Shown here piece after piece: positions 49,963-61,492 of a stretch of 64,000 nucleotides of DNA. The translations under genes and the position numbers were made by a program. Each line of letters begins with the position of its first letter. Positions within the stretch are counted from its first letter, which is position 1. The DNA comes from Incurvaria masculella (Eukaryota > Arthropoda > Insecta > Lepidoptera > Incurvariidae): positions 14,898,001 through 14,962,000 of the forward strand of contig OX335647.2 of NCBI GenBank assembly GCA_946894095.1, written 5' to 3'. The notes beneath the pieces were generated by a model that ran no database searches, was not told where the DNA came from, and saw only the letters and a list, made by a program, of their open reading frames with translations.

Positions 49963-52789
49963 AGGATAAGAAATACAACTTTATCTACATTGCCTTTCTC
50001 CTGTATTCAGACTGCGCTTTTCATAATAGGCAAAGGTAAGACATTGAAATCGCCTCTACATATTGTGGATTTCCCTACAAAAATCCATTTCAAATGTTTG
50101 CAAGCTTGCGTAACTTTGACAAGGAGAATAAAATAAGTTAAGGCTATCGTGAAGTCACAGAAAGTCTCAGATTTGAAAATTTTTAGAAATGCATTCTTTG
50201 TCCATTGGCCAGGCTAAGGCACAATTTTGCACGGCGACAGCCATTAAAATAGCGAAATCGTCTTCCAGGCCCTGAAGTTTCCCTACCCCTAAACGTTGTA
50301 AGATTTTAATTATTTTTTCATCGCTTTATCAAGCTTCGTTATATGTCCATATGTTTTGTTTTTTTATACATCTGTATTTTGTAATCTATGATCACTATTA
50401 TTCACCACCCCGTGGTTTGGGCACGTATTTGATAGGAATGAAAATAAAAATATGGAAAAATATTTATACTAAATCGTGATTTAACTATCCCGCAGTTAAC
50501 TTTAAGCGTAATAATAATAAAACCATTAACTGTATTTTTACTGTATTCGGAAATTTAATATTATATATAAAATATTATATAATAAATCAGAATACGGAAT
50601 GTTTAGTACGAATCCTAATTATATTTTCTCTTTCAACCTAATTCGAACTAGGTTGGCCAAATACGCGTTTGATTGCCTAAAAAGGCCTACAAAGAAGATT
50701 GTATATTTAGCACAAATAATATCTATTAGGCTTCCTAGATTAGGCTTATATAGAGTCTGTAATTGAAACTCAAAGATCGTCTGTGCCGGCACCAGGGAAA
50801 AAACAAGGATGGTTATGTTTTGTGTATCTGAATAAGGTCGAACATAGAACCTCCTCCTTTTGTAAACTCGGTTAAAAATCACGAATTGATGAAAAAGGAA
50901 TAATCTAACTTTGACGCAAGAATAGGTCAGGCTGAGAAGCGGTGTAATGTTCATTTTCAAATTTATTAAGTTTAAATATCATTACATGAGAATATTTTGA
51001 TAACTGTAGCTATGTCAATGATAATACGTACGAAAATTTATAATAAATACATTTTGTGGAACATGAATGATTTCAGCGTAAAAATATAAAATAACGTTCA
51101 AGAAGTCACACACTGAATGAAACAAAATTATGAAATGACATTAACAGTTGACAGAATGCCTTAAGATTGAAATCTTATTTTTTTGTCCCTGCTTAGTGTA
51201 GACAATTTGCCAATTTCCAGTTTTAATTGTTGAGTCTTGAATTCTTTTTTTTCTAGGTATTTTATTTAATATACTTCTGGCAAAAAATATATTGATGCTT
51301 CCCACAATCGATGGATTATCATAGCTCTTCCAGACATCTAAATATTTGCGTTTTTCCACAAAGAAATGTATGATGTTGACGGTTCCTTCATCAGCAGATT
51401 TGCTTAATATTCTAATATGGAGAACGCACATTTATACATACTCAGTTTTAAAATTAGTAAAATAGGACAATCATAGTTCTCCCCCTGGTGTCCTTACATG
51501 TTTGTGCTTACCTAATATTAGCAATTGTCATTGCGTACTGTACGTAAGAATAGTAAATATAAATCTTCACATATAAGGAAATATGTATCTAATATATTTT
51601 ATAACATCAAAAGTGTTTTTGACCTATAGAGGTAATATGTCGGTGATTCTCGCTAAGGTTTAGGTCATTCGAAAGAGGAAACTAAAACACTGCACCTAAA
51701 ATACTCTTTCATGTCCGGTCGCAGTGTTAAGTTACGTCTTGGAAGTGGAATATATGTAGATTGGAAGATGGACTTTACGTAGGGTGAAAAGTTTATCAGT
51801 ATAATGAGCGGGAACATTCCTTTTATTACGCGCTTTATCTGCGTAGCGTCTAGTTTTATTGTCAACTCTACAAAATGTATTAATTTTTTTTATTACTCAG
51901 CATTGGATTGCCTACACATCGCTAGGTAGTAAGGCAACCTCGAAGCACACAACACCACTCTCATAAATCCCAATAACAGTAGGGTTTATATTTTTTAGGG
52001 GTTTGAAATAAATGTTGGTCGATAAAAAGACAGCAAGCAAACTTAGCATAAATATGTGACAGCGATGCTAAGGTATGTCAACAAACATGAAGTATTTTCC
52101 TGTTCCCATATGGCTATTTAAAATATCCACAAATCTACTAAAACAATCTTATATAATATACCCTAAACCTTCCTCTTGAAACATTAGCAGTTATGTTTAT
52201 ACGACAAGCACGGCAATACGTAGAATGGGACAAATTTTATTGTTTTAAGACGCCTTTATGATGTGATGTTTATTCAATTCCGGTTCAGTTAATGGGTGAA
52301 TTGGATGTTTTTAAAATTATACGAAATTTTATATTTTAGACAGCAACACCAATAAATTGTCTATAACTATGTTATCTGAATTGTTAATAACAAAATAAAC
52401 ATTGAATAATTACTTTAAGGTGCAACGATAAATTTTTATTTGCTGCGAAATTACTATCTGATTTTGAAATTCAACAGATTTTGTTTGGTTGTGGACATTC
52501 GACTGCGAGTAATGTGTCAATGTAAATGTCGCTGTTTTAACTAAAATTAATTTGAAAACGCTTAAGTCGTAACCATTTAAAAGTAAAATAAACCTCATCA
52601 CGTGTGCTATTTCTGTCTCCCGAGCACCAATATATGATCTGAGGGTACCCAACCGTTGACTATTGTCATATTCGTTTCGCCCAATGTGTTATAATACCAC
52701 TAAATGGGTGGGTTTCCTCAATACCTTTTTCTTTTAGCGTTAAGCATTCATAATATCATTGCAATGTAAATCAAACTCTAAACGAGAAA
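49963..52789. other. AT-rich intronic DNA
   Basis: A long stretch without recognised genes, SINEs or MITEs apart from a short fragment at 50848-50876 (GAACCTCCTCCTTTTGTAAA then CTCGGTTAAAAA), which resembles the terminus of the repeat ending at 6608. Confidence 0.4.
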
Positions 52790-52868
52790 AACATTGGTGT
52801 GAACACTGGTATCGAACACACGCCTCCCGATTGAGCAACGCGACCCGAAACCGCTAGGCCATGAATGC
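52790..52868 (-). mobile_element. tRNA-like SINE head, second family
   Basis: On the minus strand ATGGCCTAGCGGTTTCGGG (A-box-like) and GCGTGTGTTCGATACCAG (B-box-like) lie about 35 bp apart, as in lepidopteran tRNA-derived SINEs. The body is different from the main SINE of this window. It is not a functional tRNA: no complete cloverleaf was recognised. Confidence 0.5.
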
Positions 52869-52899
52869 TACAACCATTTAAAACATACATAATAATGAT

Positions 52900-53585
52900 T
52901 TAAGAACGGCTCGTAAGCTAGGTTCCGCATACAAACGTAGTTTACTAATAATTTGGAAAACACTGTTCTAATTTTCTTAATATTTGGTATCAAATATTCG
53001 ATAATAAATATCTGTGCCTGCACGTTTTTGATTTACTGAAAAATCTAAAGCAAGTCAAATAACAGGCAAAATAAAATCTTCATACAAATTTTCTGTTGTG
53101 TGACACAGGATGATTTTTTGGAAAAAACAAACACGTGCAGACATAGATATTTGTTGCTTTTTTTTATTTATTTATTTTCGGGCAACATAACAGATTACAG
53201 ACAACTAAACAATAAACAGATTAACAAAAATAAGAATATAATAAATCCTAATCCAACAACTGTTGCCACAAAGTATTTTTTTAAATGTATAAGGCATTTT
53301 TATTACTTCCTTACCTAGAGAACTTAGCGTAAATTATGTATATATATTAATCAAAAGAAGAACTGATTTAGTAATAGATTAAATATAAAAAAAAATACGT
53401 ATAAAAGGACACATCCCAAAAAAAAAAAACTACATGTTTTATATTTATAGTGTCGCTTAAATTTAAGCTTAAATTTTAGCTTTAATCCCAAATATCAAGT
53501 AAATTGGAATAGTGGTTTTCAAACGATAACTAAACTACGTTTGTATGTGGAGCGTAATTTTCCGATGCTTACGGGCCGACCTTAA
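52900..53585. mobile_element. MITE-A copy 3 with an internal insertion
   Basis: TTAA (52900-52903), GAACGGCTCGTAAGC at the left end, GCTTACGGGCCGACC at the right end, TTAA (53582-53585). About 330 bp of unrelated AT-rich sequence (roughly 53158-53490) interrupts the right half. It starts with TTTATTTATTTATTTTCGGG, which may be the 3' end of a LINE in reverse. Confidence 0.72.
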
Positions 53586-53699
53586 TGACTGCTTGCAACA
53601 TCATCTAGGTCTGAAACGACTTGTTTTCTCTCAAGTCATAGCAATAACAAAGATATAATACCTAGCTAAAATAGCCTAAAGTCCTCAACCGTATCGTGT

Positions 53700-54140
53700 C
53701 TTCCACTTTCTATAGAGATTTCCCGGATAATGCGCTAAAGCGCCGGACCTCACACACACAACACGGCGATCGAGTTTCGTACAAACACACCCGCGCTTCC
53801 AGCACAAAGGATCCCTCATACAATGCCGATAACTTCACCTTCCCTGATATTCAGACGCCCGCTGAGTAATGTCGGCGCCTAATCGCGCGACGGCGGCGGC
53901 GGCGCTACGCGACAAGACAAGGCACGCCGGACCCAAATCACTCGATGAGGCCGAGCGAACGTTCGTGTCGGAGCAGTGTTGAGCATATTTCTTCGGTGGC
54001 GACGGGCGATGCCGCGACAGGCCTGATCCTTTGTTTTGTCACATTTTTACTTCGCACGATGTCTCAAGGGACGACGGAAATTGCCAAATTAGCGATGTTT
54101 TCGCGGCGCGGTGGCCCGAAGTGCTGCGGTGCGACGAGAG
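53700..54140. other. GC-rich island
   Basis: CpG-rich with ACGGCGGCGGCGGCGCTACG near 53889 and TTTCGCGGCGCGGTGGCCCG near 54098. The frame at 53945-54226 has no recognised domain. Confidence 0.35.
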
Positions 54141-54499
54141 ATGATGCGTGGGCTCAAAATAATTTACAGATTTTCGAGTTTTATTGCGTTTATGCTGATT
54201 CATATTTTTTGACGCCCTGGACTTAATTCATGAAGCATGAAATGGTTTTTAAACGTTCGCGAATCAAATGTTTGATTTATTGTCTTAAATAGCAAAGTTT
54301 CTATAAATAATTTCGTTTTTAAATTAACCTTATGTACGGATTGCTTGATTTCTTAGACCTAAGCAATTGCTTATCATTCGAAAGAAATGTTATTACGTTT
54401 AAAATTAATATTAATACTTGCATACTCTGTTTTGTGTTCATTCTGTCTTTTAAATTTTATATTGTCACATTATATGGTCACAATATATATATTAGTTCG

Positions 54500-54812
54500 A
54501 TAAGTGCATTTTCGTCACGAATGCGAGCTGCTCCATGGTTCGGAATCCATGTAAAACTGTAGGTCCCCTTCCCCTACTAGGTGGTAGGGTTTATACCTGG
54601 GTTGGTACCATCGCATTGGATGAAAAGATGGTCGAAGCGGCAATGAAAAATTGTCCGTGTTTTCCATCCAGTTCAATGTAGCCGTGCTCATAAAGGGAAG
54701 GTCCTGGCATGGCACCAAATTCCTTAGCTTAGGGAATGTGGTGTATTGGGCTAATATCATAACGGTAGTTGTGTGGTATTAGCCATCCATGTCAGGTCGC
54801 ATAAAAAAAACA
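54500..54812 (+). mobile_element. SINE body, well preserved, head missing
   Basis: CGTCACGAATGCGAGCTG, CCATGGTTCGGAATCCATG, CCCCTACTAGGTGGTAGGG, CCATCCAGTTCAATGTAGCC, GTGCTCATAAAG and GTGTGGTATTAGCCATCC are all present and close to the other copies. It starts inside the body, so the tRNA-like promoter is absent. Confidence 0.8.
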
Positions 54813-55508
54813 TTTACTTACATTTATTTACATTGTATATATCTTTCCTTAGCTACACTATTTTCTTAAAACGTATTGTTGAATCGTAGACTTTTACTTC
54901 CTTAGCTGACTATCTATAAATTGTACACGCCTGTAGAATGATTCCTTCATTTTTAATACTGAAAATGTGTTTATGTTTGTGCAATACGGGTGTATCCTGT
55001 ATGTGAGCCATATTAATAAATAAATAAATAAATAACTTAGCTAATTGCGAAATGACACTAGATTTTCATCGATTTCACAAGGTTGGTCTTGCATAAAAAA
55101 ACAAGCTAAAACCAGCTCGCATTAACGTCGGTGCATACGCCTGGCTGACGGGCTTTATACGTGCCTGGGGAAATCGTCCAGTAGTGCTAGCACCATTTAC
55201 ATAAGCTATTTAACTGCGACACTGCAACTTGCTATTCGCAACTTATAACCGCTTATTGCCGAACTGTTTTCTAATATTCTCTTTGGCGGAATTACCATTA
55301 TTTCGGTATGAAACCACAGAATCAGTTCTGTTGATCTTTTCGGAGACAAACATTTTAATAGTCTCAAAACGAAATAAAACAAATTGTTTCTTGACCTCAC
55401 TTAACATACTGCGCAAAAAGATAGTCCTATCACCTATCAGTGCTAGGTGGTAAATAAATGTGTTCGTATTTTTGTGTAATTTGACGCAGATTGAACTTGG
55501 CCTTGGCA
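54813..55508. other. Intronic DNA with an ATAA repeat at 55013-55034
   Basis: TGTGAGCCATATTAATAAAT followed by AAATAAATAAATAAC looks like a short poly(A)-type tail of a plus-strand retroelement, but the upstream sequence was not recognised. No gene. Confidence 0.3.
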
Positions 55509-56038
55509 ACAGGCCCAACCCGGCGGGACTAACTCGTTCGCGGGCACGGTACACAACCGTGCTGTTGCGCTCTGAGACCTTCTCTGTTTCAAAGAATAAG
55601 ACAGGCTCCGTGATGAGGAAGATGCAACATGTCCACAAAAAAGACAATGCGCATAGTGTATGATTTGGTAAGATTTACGAAAATTTCAAAACGACTTATA
55701 GCTAAACGTAAACCACGACCGCTGTAGTTGGAAATCTAACAAAAACCAAATAGATCATAAATCTTGATTAAATAAGCTATGTCTGATGACTAATCTTTTT
55801 ACGATTTTCTTACTTTATCATTGCGTAATCCACCTCCAAAGTTATTGTATAAAACACGCGAAAAATTCGAACTTTCGGACCTTATAACTTAGAAACCAAA
55901 CACAATTTTACAACGCCAATGGTCATCAGACATTTAGTTCGATCAAATAAAGCTATTTTGAGCAAAATTTTGGATCTCTGTCAAGAAATATGGGCGTGAT
56001 CTTCTTTCCCCTTTTGTATGCGGGATGGGCCACCTTAA
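55509..56038 (+). mobile_element. MITE-B copy 5, left TTAA lost
   Basis: GGCCCAACCCGGCGGGACT, GGGCACGGTACACAACCGTG, ATGTCCACAAAAAAGACAA and CGACCGCTGTAGTTGG match the family. The right end GGGATGGGCCACC is followed by TTAA (56035-56038), which is also the left TTAA of MITE-A copy 4. Confidence 0.78.
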
Positions 56039-56407
56039 GAACGGCCCGTAAGCTATGCTCCCCATACAAACGTAGTTTACTAATCATTTGGAAACCGCTA
56101 TTCCAATTAAATTGATATTTAATATCTAATATCAGGTAACTAATATCTGTGTCTGCACGCTTTTGTTTTTTTTGAAAAATCCAAACCTTATGAAATTAAA
56201 GCGACACGAAAATCTTCATACAAATTTGGTTTTCTCTGTGGTTTGACCCAGAATACATTTACCGAAAAAACAAAGACATGCAGACACAGATATTTAATGC
56301 CTAATATTAGATACCAAATATCTAGTAAGTTGGAACGGTTTCAAATTATTAGTAAACTACGTTTGTAAGGGAGGCGAAATTTTCCGATGCTTACGGGCCG
56401 ACCTTAA
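56035..56407. mobile_element. MITE-A copy 4
   Basis: TTAA (56035-56038), GAACGGCCCGTAAGC, a long imperfect palindrome with TAATATCTGTGTCTGCACGC against CATGCAGACACAGATATTTA, right end GCTTACGGGCCGACC, TTAA (56404-56407). Confidence 0.82.
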
Positions 56408-57288
56408 GAGGCTAGCGCATCACTACATGACCCGTGGTTAATGTGATAGCTTGTCGCCATGATACTTGGAACATAGTTCCTTTTCTTTATTCACGTACAC
56501 GAAACGTGTAGAAATAAATAAGAACTTAACTTTATATCATTTACGTCAGAAAATCATGTATTTATTTAGCCCGTGACAAGCATACCGAACCAACCAGAAG
56601 ACCCTTGTTATTGGGGCAATGGCTATTTGAAAAATACTATCGATTATCATCGCCTTTTCTTCTCAAACTGAGCTCTCATACCTGTTTAGTGTGTAGAAAA
56701 TACTAACATTTTCCAAATAATGAAGTATGATTTGCTAAATGCTAGTAAAATGAATACGCATGAAATCTGAGAAATCAGTCAAAAATAAATGGACTCAGAA
56801 GCCCAGAATGAAATCCAGATGTCATATGCATACAATTACTTATTAGCTTGTGATACATTATGTAAACTGGCTCAAGTCTGCAATTAAACCAAGTCTTTGT
56901 TGGCTAGAGAGCTGACAAAAGGCCGCTTGGGAGTAGCTCGGCGTCACAGATCGTTAGGTGCGGCCTTTGACGAGCAAAACGCATATTTTCAATGAAAAAT
57001 AGGTCCTTCTGCAGGTTCTGTAGGTTCCTTTTGCAATATCTAGACGACGACAACGGTCTATCTTTATAGGTATAAAACAGTACTGTGACTGGCTGACAGT
57101 CAACGCACAGACTAAACCCCTAGGAGTGTACCATGGCGGCCTTTTTCAAATTTCATCCCTCAAAGGCAAGTTTGTATGGAAAAAACGTTAGTTAATTTAT
57201 TAGTTGTCTATGCGTTCCATTCATCCCATTGCCACGAAACTGTGGTGAGTTTACGTGAGCACGCCCCTGAAGGTTTCTAACTATTCAC
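56408..57288. other. Intronic DNA, nothing recognised
   Basis: No gene or repeat recognised. Confidence 0.35.
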
Positions 57289-57344
57289 GGGGCTCCGAGC
57301 GGGTGAATATCCAAAACGACGTTGACTCAAGCGGAACCGTAAAG
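57289..57344 (+). repeat. J hairpin, copy 3
   Basis: GGGGCTCCGAGCGGGTGAAT, ATCCAAAACGACGTTGACTC and AAGCGGAACCG: the same 52-56-bp block as copies 1 and 2, with more substitutions. Confidence 0.5.
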
Positions 57345-58579
57345 CTCAGCTGGTTAAATCTAAGGTTGATAATAAGCTTTCTCTTTGCTGAAGATGTTTC
57401 ACCATCCTTATTTATTATGTAATGTATTCTGTATTACAGTAATCATAAAGCTGTAGTATGTAGTAACCCAAGGGGCTATAGTCGTGAGATGATGATGTCT
57501 TATAGTCATGAGGCACTATCTTATCTTTAGCCCAGTCATAAACTCTCCACATTGGGTTTTGGAAACTACGCTTGCATGTCCCGTGTAATGTGTAGTTCCT
57601 TCACCTGCATTTCGATGCAGCTAAGGTGCGCGTTACAGTATTTAAATATCATATTTGGTTATTTGTTTTAAGTTTTCTTTGTAGATTATCTTTATAATAT
57701 AAAGTTGATTATCGTCAACAAGGAAATTCTCAAGATACATGGACGTTATGCAACCATAACGACAAGAAAGAACGATTATACTTCGAAGGATTCAGAAAGG
57801 GAGATATTCACCGAGGCGGCTCTAATGGATATTAATGGAGTGATCAGCATTCTCCAAGGCCCGGGACTTGCACTGGAAACTGGGTCGCGACTCCCGCTAG
57901 CTACAATAACGAACCGGCACTAACTCCACAAAGGACTTCGGCGACGTTTCAACACTTAGTGCGCAGAGTAGGTCAGCATCGAACCGTTCTACAAGTATAA
58001 TCACTCAAGTATTATGTTGGAACTTCACACGGCGGCCTTCACGCCACCACAAGCGTCCTGGCAAAGATCCTTGATTAAAAGAAATGGGAACCTTGTAAGT
58101 CTCGTAAGCACGTCATATTAATTTTAAAATTGTTAACATGTACGGGGATCAATATTTCAAAATGTACGAGTTGCACCCGAGTTTTTTTTGATCGATCTAA
58201 CACCCGTGTTCATAAAGCTTGCTTTTGTATAATAGCCGAAAACCTTCTTGTCAAAATATACATCATTTGAGTGAAAACAGCAACAGTGATTATTTTGTGT
58301 TATAATTAATCATCTCTAAAATATAAACCAGCTTAGAATATGGATATAACCGCCAAATCGTATGTACGTTGTGGTAGGTTAAGACATTTTACAAACCCGG
58401 TCAAGAATAAGATACCACTAAAGTTGAACAAAATAGGTACAGGTCAACTTCACGGAGTGTGCAGATATCAAAGCGGTGAGGAATAAATGAATTCTACAAG
58501 TCAGGCATATCCTCAACAGCGAGGGCAACCATTGGATTCGTTTCGACAAAGTCTACTCTCATTCGCGGATCGTCGCATC
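57345..58579. other. Intronic DNA, nothing recognised
   Basis: The frame at 57705-57923 carries no known motif. No repeat match was noticed. Confidence 0.35.
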
Positions 58580-59121
58580 TGACATTTGCCAGTTGAAGTT
58601 TGCCTAATATCTGTGGACTCCTCCGTCAATTGACCATATCGCTACCCGAAAAACAGCAAGATTGCAAGTGAAAAATTTTAAAGAAATGAAAACGGTTGCC
58701 GTTGTCCAAAGGTTGAAATTTTCCCAGCGAGCTATGGAGTGAGCCATGCTGGAGATATCGCTACGGGATATGGTGCGCAACGAGGCAATCCGCCGACGTA
58801 CCAAAGTAGTCGATATTTTTTAATGTGTAAATCTGTTCGTATGTTCTAAAATAATATTTGTGTATTTGTATCTTATACCTATTAATATGTTTAAGTGTAT
58901 GTACATATTTGTATGTAATTTATTTTAATATATAAATCCTTATTTTTAGGTTAGTTCATATTTTCGCTAATTCATTTTGTTTTACGTTTATTTTTTTGCC
59001 CGCCTCACTGCACCTCTCCTACATCTCTAAGGTAGAATGGTAGAGAATGCCTTATGGCATTAATTTCCGCCTTTTTGTACCGTATGGCTGCAAATAAAGT
59101 ATTTTTTCATTTCATTTCATA
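58580..59121 (+). mobile_element. LINE-3: truncated, decayed 3' end
   Basis: A reading frame from 58686 to about 58822 gives VVQRLKFSQRAME, an in-frame stop, then AMLEISLRD and RNEAIRRRTKVVDI. This is the typical end of a lepidopteran endonuclease-reverse transcriptase; an RTE-type clade is suspected but not certain. The 3' UTR ends GCCTTATGGCATTAATTTCC, TTTGTACCGTATGGC, AATAAAG and an ATTTC tail at about 59105-59120. It is 5' truncated and inactive. The tail stops about 45 bp from the EcR-A splice donor. Confidence 0.68.
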
Positions 59122-59165
59122 TTGGACACCGGAAGACTGAAAAGGGTTTGATAGAGGTTGCTCAC

Positions 59166-59534
59166 CTATTTTTCCATTGGGGCTGTAGGGTCCGTAGCTG
59201 CCGGAGGAGACGGGCGAGGAGTAGCCGTTGGGCAGCGGCGTGTGGGCGGCGCCGGGCGACGGCGACAGCGGCGCGCCGCCCATCCACTCGCGGACAGCGC
59301 CGGCGTGCCCGTTGGTGAGCGCGGCGTGCGGCGCGTGCGGCGCGTGCGGCGCGTGCGGCGCGTGCGGCGCGAGCGGCGGCTGCGCGTGCGCGGAGCCCGG
59401 CTCGCTCTTCACGGCGCCGAGCAGCGCGCCGCGGTACGCGAGCTCGTGCTTGAGCTCCATGCCGCCGCCGCCGCCGCCGCCGCCTCCGCCGCTACCGCAT
59501 GCTGTCCCCACGCCCACTCCCACCTGCCACACGT
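59166..59534 (-). CDS. EcR: Ecdysone receptor, A-isoform-specific exon (5' UTR part plus N-terminal 98 codons)
   Basis: EcR with USP is the nuclear receptor for moulting hormone; isoform A has its own N-terminal transactivation region encoded here. The CDS runs from ATG at 59460 to 59166: MELKHELAYRGALLG..., ending NGYSSPVSSG-SYGPYSPNGKI, closely resembling the conserved A-specific region of lepidopteran EcR-A. VKSEP at residues 17-21 fits a sumoylation motif (Val-Lys-x-Glu). Residues 31-45 are five Ala-Pro-His repeats. The acceptor TTGTATTGTTTCAG precedes 59534, and the donor GTGAGC follows AAAATAG at 59166 (phase 1, splitting a Gly codon), as expected for joining to the common exon. The 5' leader has a GGC run next to the ATG and an upstream ATG-CGG-TAG at 59492-59500. 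The common exons are not in the window, so this is a partial gene. Confidence 0.87.
59326..59370 (-). repeat. Five GCGCCGCAC-type 9-bp repeats coding Ala-Pro-His
   Basis: Tandem 9-bp units (plus strand GTGCGGCGC) encode residues 31-45 of the EcR-A exon. The repeats are nearly identical at nucleotide level, which suggests recent expansion by slippage. GC-rich repeats of this kind often vary in length between individuals. Confidence 0.85.
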
Positions 59535-60016
59535 CTGAAACAATACAAAATCGGGCTGTTTCAATCGCTATAAAAAAAAAGGTTTCAGTTTAAAAGAGGA
59601 GGTGAGGGCATGAACATAATCTGTGTTGTTTAATCTCTGATTATTATTACGCTCCATCTACGAAGACATAGCGCAACTACAAAGCCGAAGTCTAAAAAGC
59701 ATTTGCTCGCGGACCGACCTCAGTCAACAGATGGCGCCACTTACACACTTCCATGGCGAGCGGGCTATAGAATTTTGTTCTGATATACATATAAATATCC
59801 TGGGCCTGCTGACATTAGAACAATGACTGGAACATTCTACACCACATTGTTTTCGGCTGGTGCGTCATGTGAAGGCACCTATAATTCGGTGGAGTTTTCT
59901 ATAAACTCAATAGTATAAAAGGGGCTCCGAACGCTGAGGAATGCGGAATAAACGATACCAGGCGATTGTGTGATTCCGAAGCGATCCAATTGATCTGGTT
60001 GTTTTAGCGAAATAGT
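59535..60016. other. EcR: EcR-A upstream intron or leader region, nothing further recognised
   Basis: The first ~25 bases hold the acceptor and pyrimidine-rich tract of the EcR-A exon on the minus strand. The remainder shows no exon or repeat that I recognise. Confidence 0.4.
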
Positions 60017-61103
60017 TTAACCCATTAACGCCCAAAATGAAACCACTGGAAATTTATTTTTGAATTTAGTTATACAATATATAATGGCATATAATAGACC
60101 GATAGTATGAAAAAAAAATTTTATTTGTGCAATTTTTATGAGTTTTGGGGACACTGGGCACATGTGTATGAAATTGTCAAGGCCCATTGTTTTTTCACAC
60201 ATCTTGCTGGTCCATCAAATCCTTGAGTGATATGTTACACACTGTAGGTGGTTGCAAAGTATTTTAGGGAAATAACCAGTTCCATTCTGGGCTACTCCTG
60301 GTATCTCCGATGTTGACGGACTAATTTTTGATCTTGAATCTCCTCGACAATGATGCATCATTATGACACGCAATGCTTATTCTTAAAAGCAACTGTTCCA
60401 TCCTATTGCTATCTTCTTTGGCTAGATAGTATAAAATCCAGGCATCTTCTATCTCAGGCATATGCTATCTTCTTTGGCTAGATAGTATAAACTCCAGGCA
60501 TCAGCAATAGCCATATCAAATAGGTATGTGCAAATGGGCCACCGCCGTTTTTATTCACGAATTCCAATTCAGTATAATGAAATAGACTAGTCAGCCTGAT
60601 CTACTGCGCCCATTTCATTGCTATATGTTTTAAAAATAAGAGGGATGGCAAGGAATTGGATTATCCAACTGGTTCAATTGTGCATAAAACTATATCAAAC
60701 CAACAGACGAACAAATAATTATTGTTAGTGTCTGTCGAATTTATGTTCATAGTGGGCTCTCCCGCATCAGACATTATCGGTCGGTAGAGGGCATATTTTT
60801 TTTTATCTCAATCTCGGGTACCGTAACACGATATCTTGATTGCTTCAGTTCTTTCAGAAGATCGTAGCTCGTGAAGTAGTGGCAGCTGCGTGAAGTATCT
60901 CTAAACTCAAGTTCAGTTGGGTGCAGTGGTTGATAATCAGGACGATTTTTTTTTCCAACGGGGTTGTGATGTATCCATCATACGGGATTGCTGGCGGGTT
61001 CGTAGTCGCTGCTGTCCCAGTTAGTCTCAGTTTTCAGGTCAGTAGTCAGGCATGTTGAGTAAAGAACAGTTACATCTTTTGGCATGTTATTTGTGGCCAG
61101 CAC

Positions 61104-61347
61104 TGTAGCGACCTAGCGCCCTCTACTGAGAGCTGCTAGTTTCGCATGCCACAAATGCGACCAACAGATGCAATAGAAGCTAGTTAACATGGCGGGCGCT
61201 AGATGGCGCTACCAGCCTGAAGTCTATATCGCACTAACGAAGTTTCCCAGCGAGATAACACATATACAACATTCAAATCACGACTAGAGGAGAGCAGCTG
61301 CGCAGCCGTGGGTCTCAAGACCTGACCCACCTTTTCATCTCTCCACA
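61104..61347 (+). repeat. TRIM copy 2, 5' LTR
   Basis: 244 bp, TGTAGCG...CCACA. It differs from the copy-1 LTRs at a few places, for example AATGCGACC against AATGCAACC and GGCGCTACCAGCCTGAAGTC against GGCTACCAGCCAGACAC. The two LTRs within this copy agree. Confidence 0.88.
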
Positions 61348-61348
61348 G

Positions 61349-61366
61349 TGGTGACCCCGACGTGAT
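61349..61366 (+). other. Primer-binding site complementary to tRNA-Trp (TRIM copy 2)
   Basis: TGGTGACCCCGACGTGAT, identical to the site in copy 1 and starting one base after the LTR. Confidence 0.8.
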
Positions 61367-61492
61367 CCAGCATCCCGACGTGATTCAACATCAACAACCA
61401 CGCCTCCTCTAGTCACAACAAGGAACACTTCAGCCGCCAAGACAGTTGCTACCGGCCTCCCACCAGCGGGTCTCACCGGTAGTAACTCAAGC

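Noticed and set aside
1..59165. EcR DNA-binding or ligand-binding exons, or an EcR-B exon, on the minus strand
   Set aside because: Looked for expected motifs such as CEGCKGFF and SPESLASPEYGG in minus-strand frames and did not find them; very short exons cannot be fully excluded by eye.
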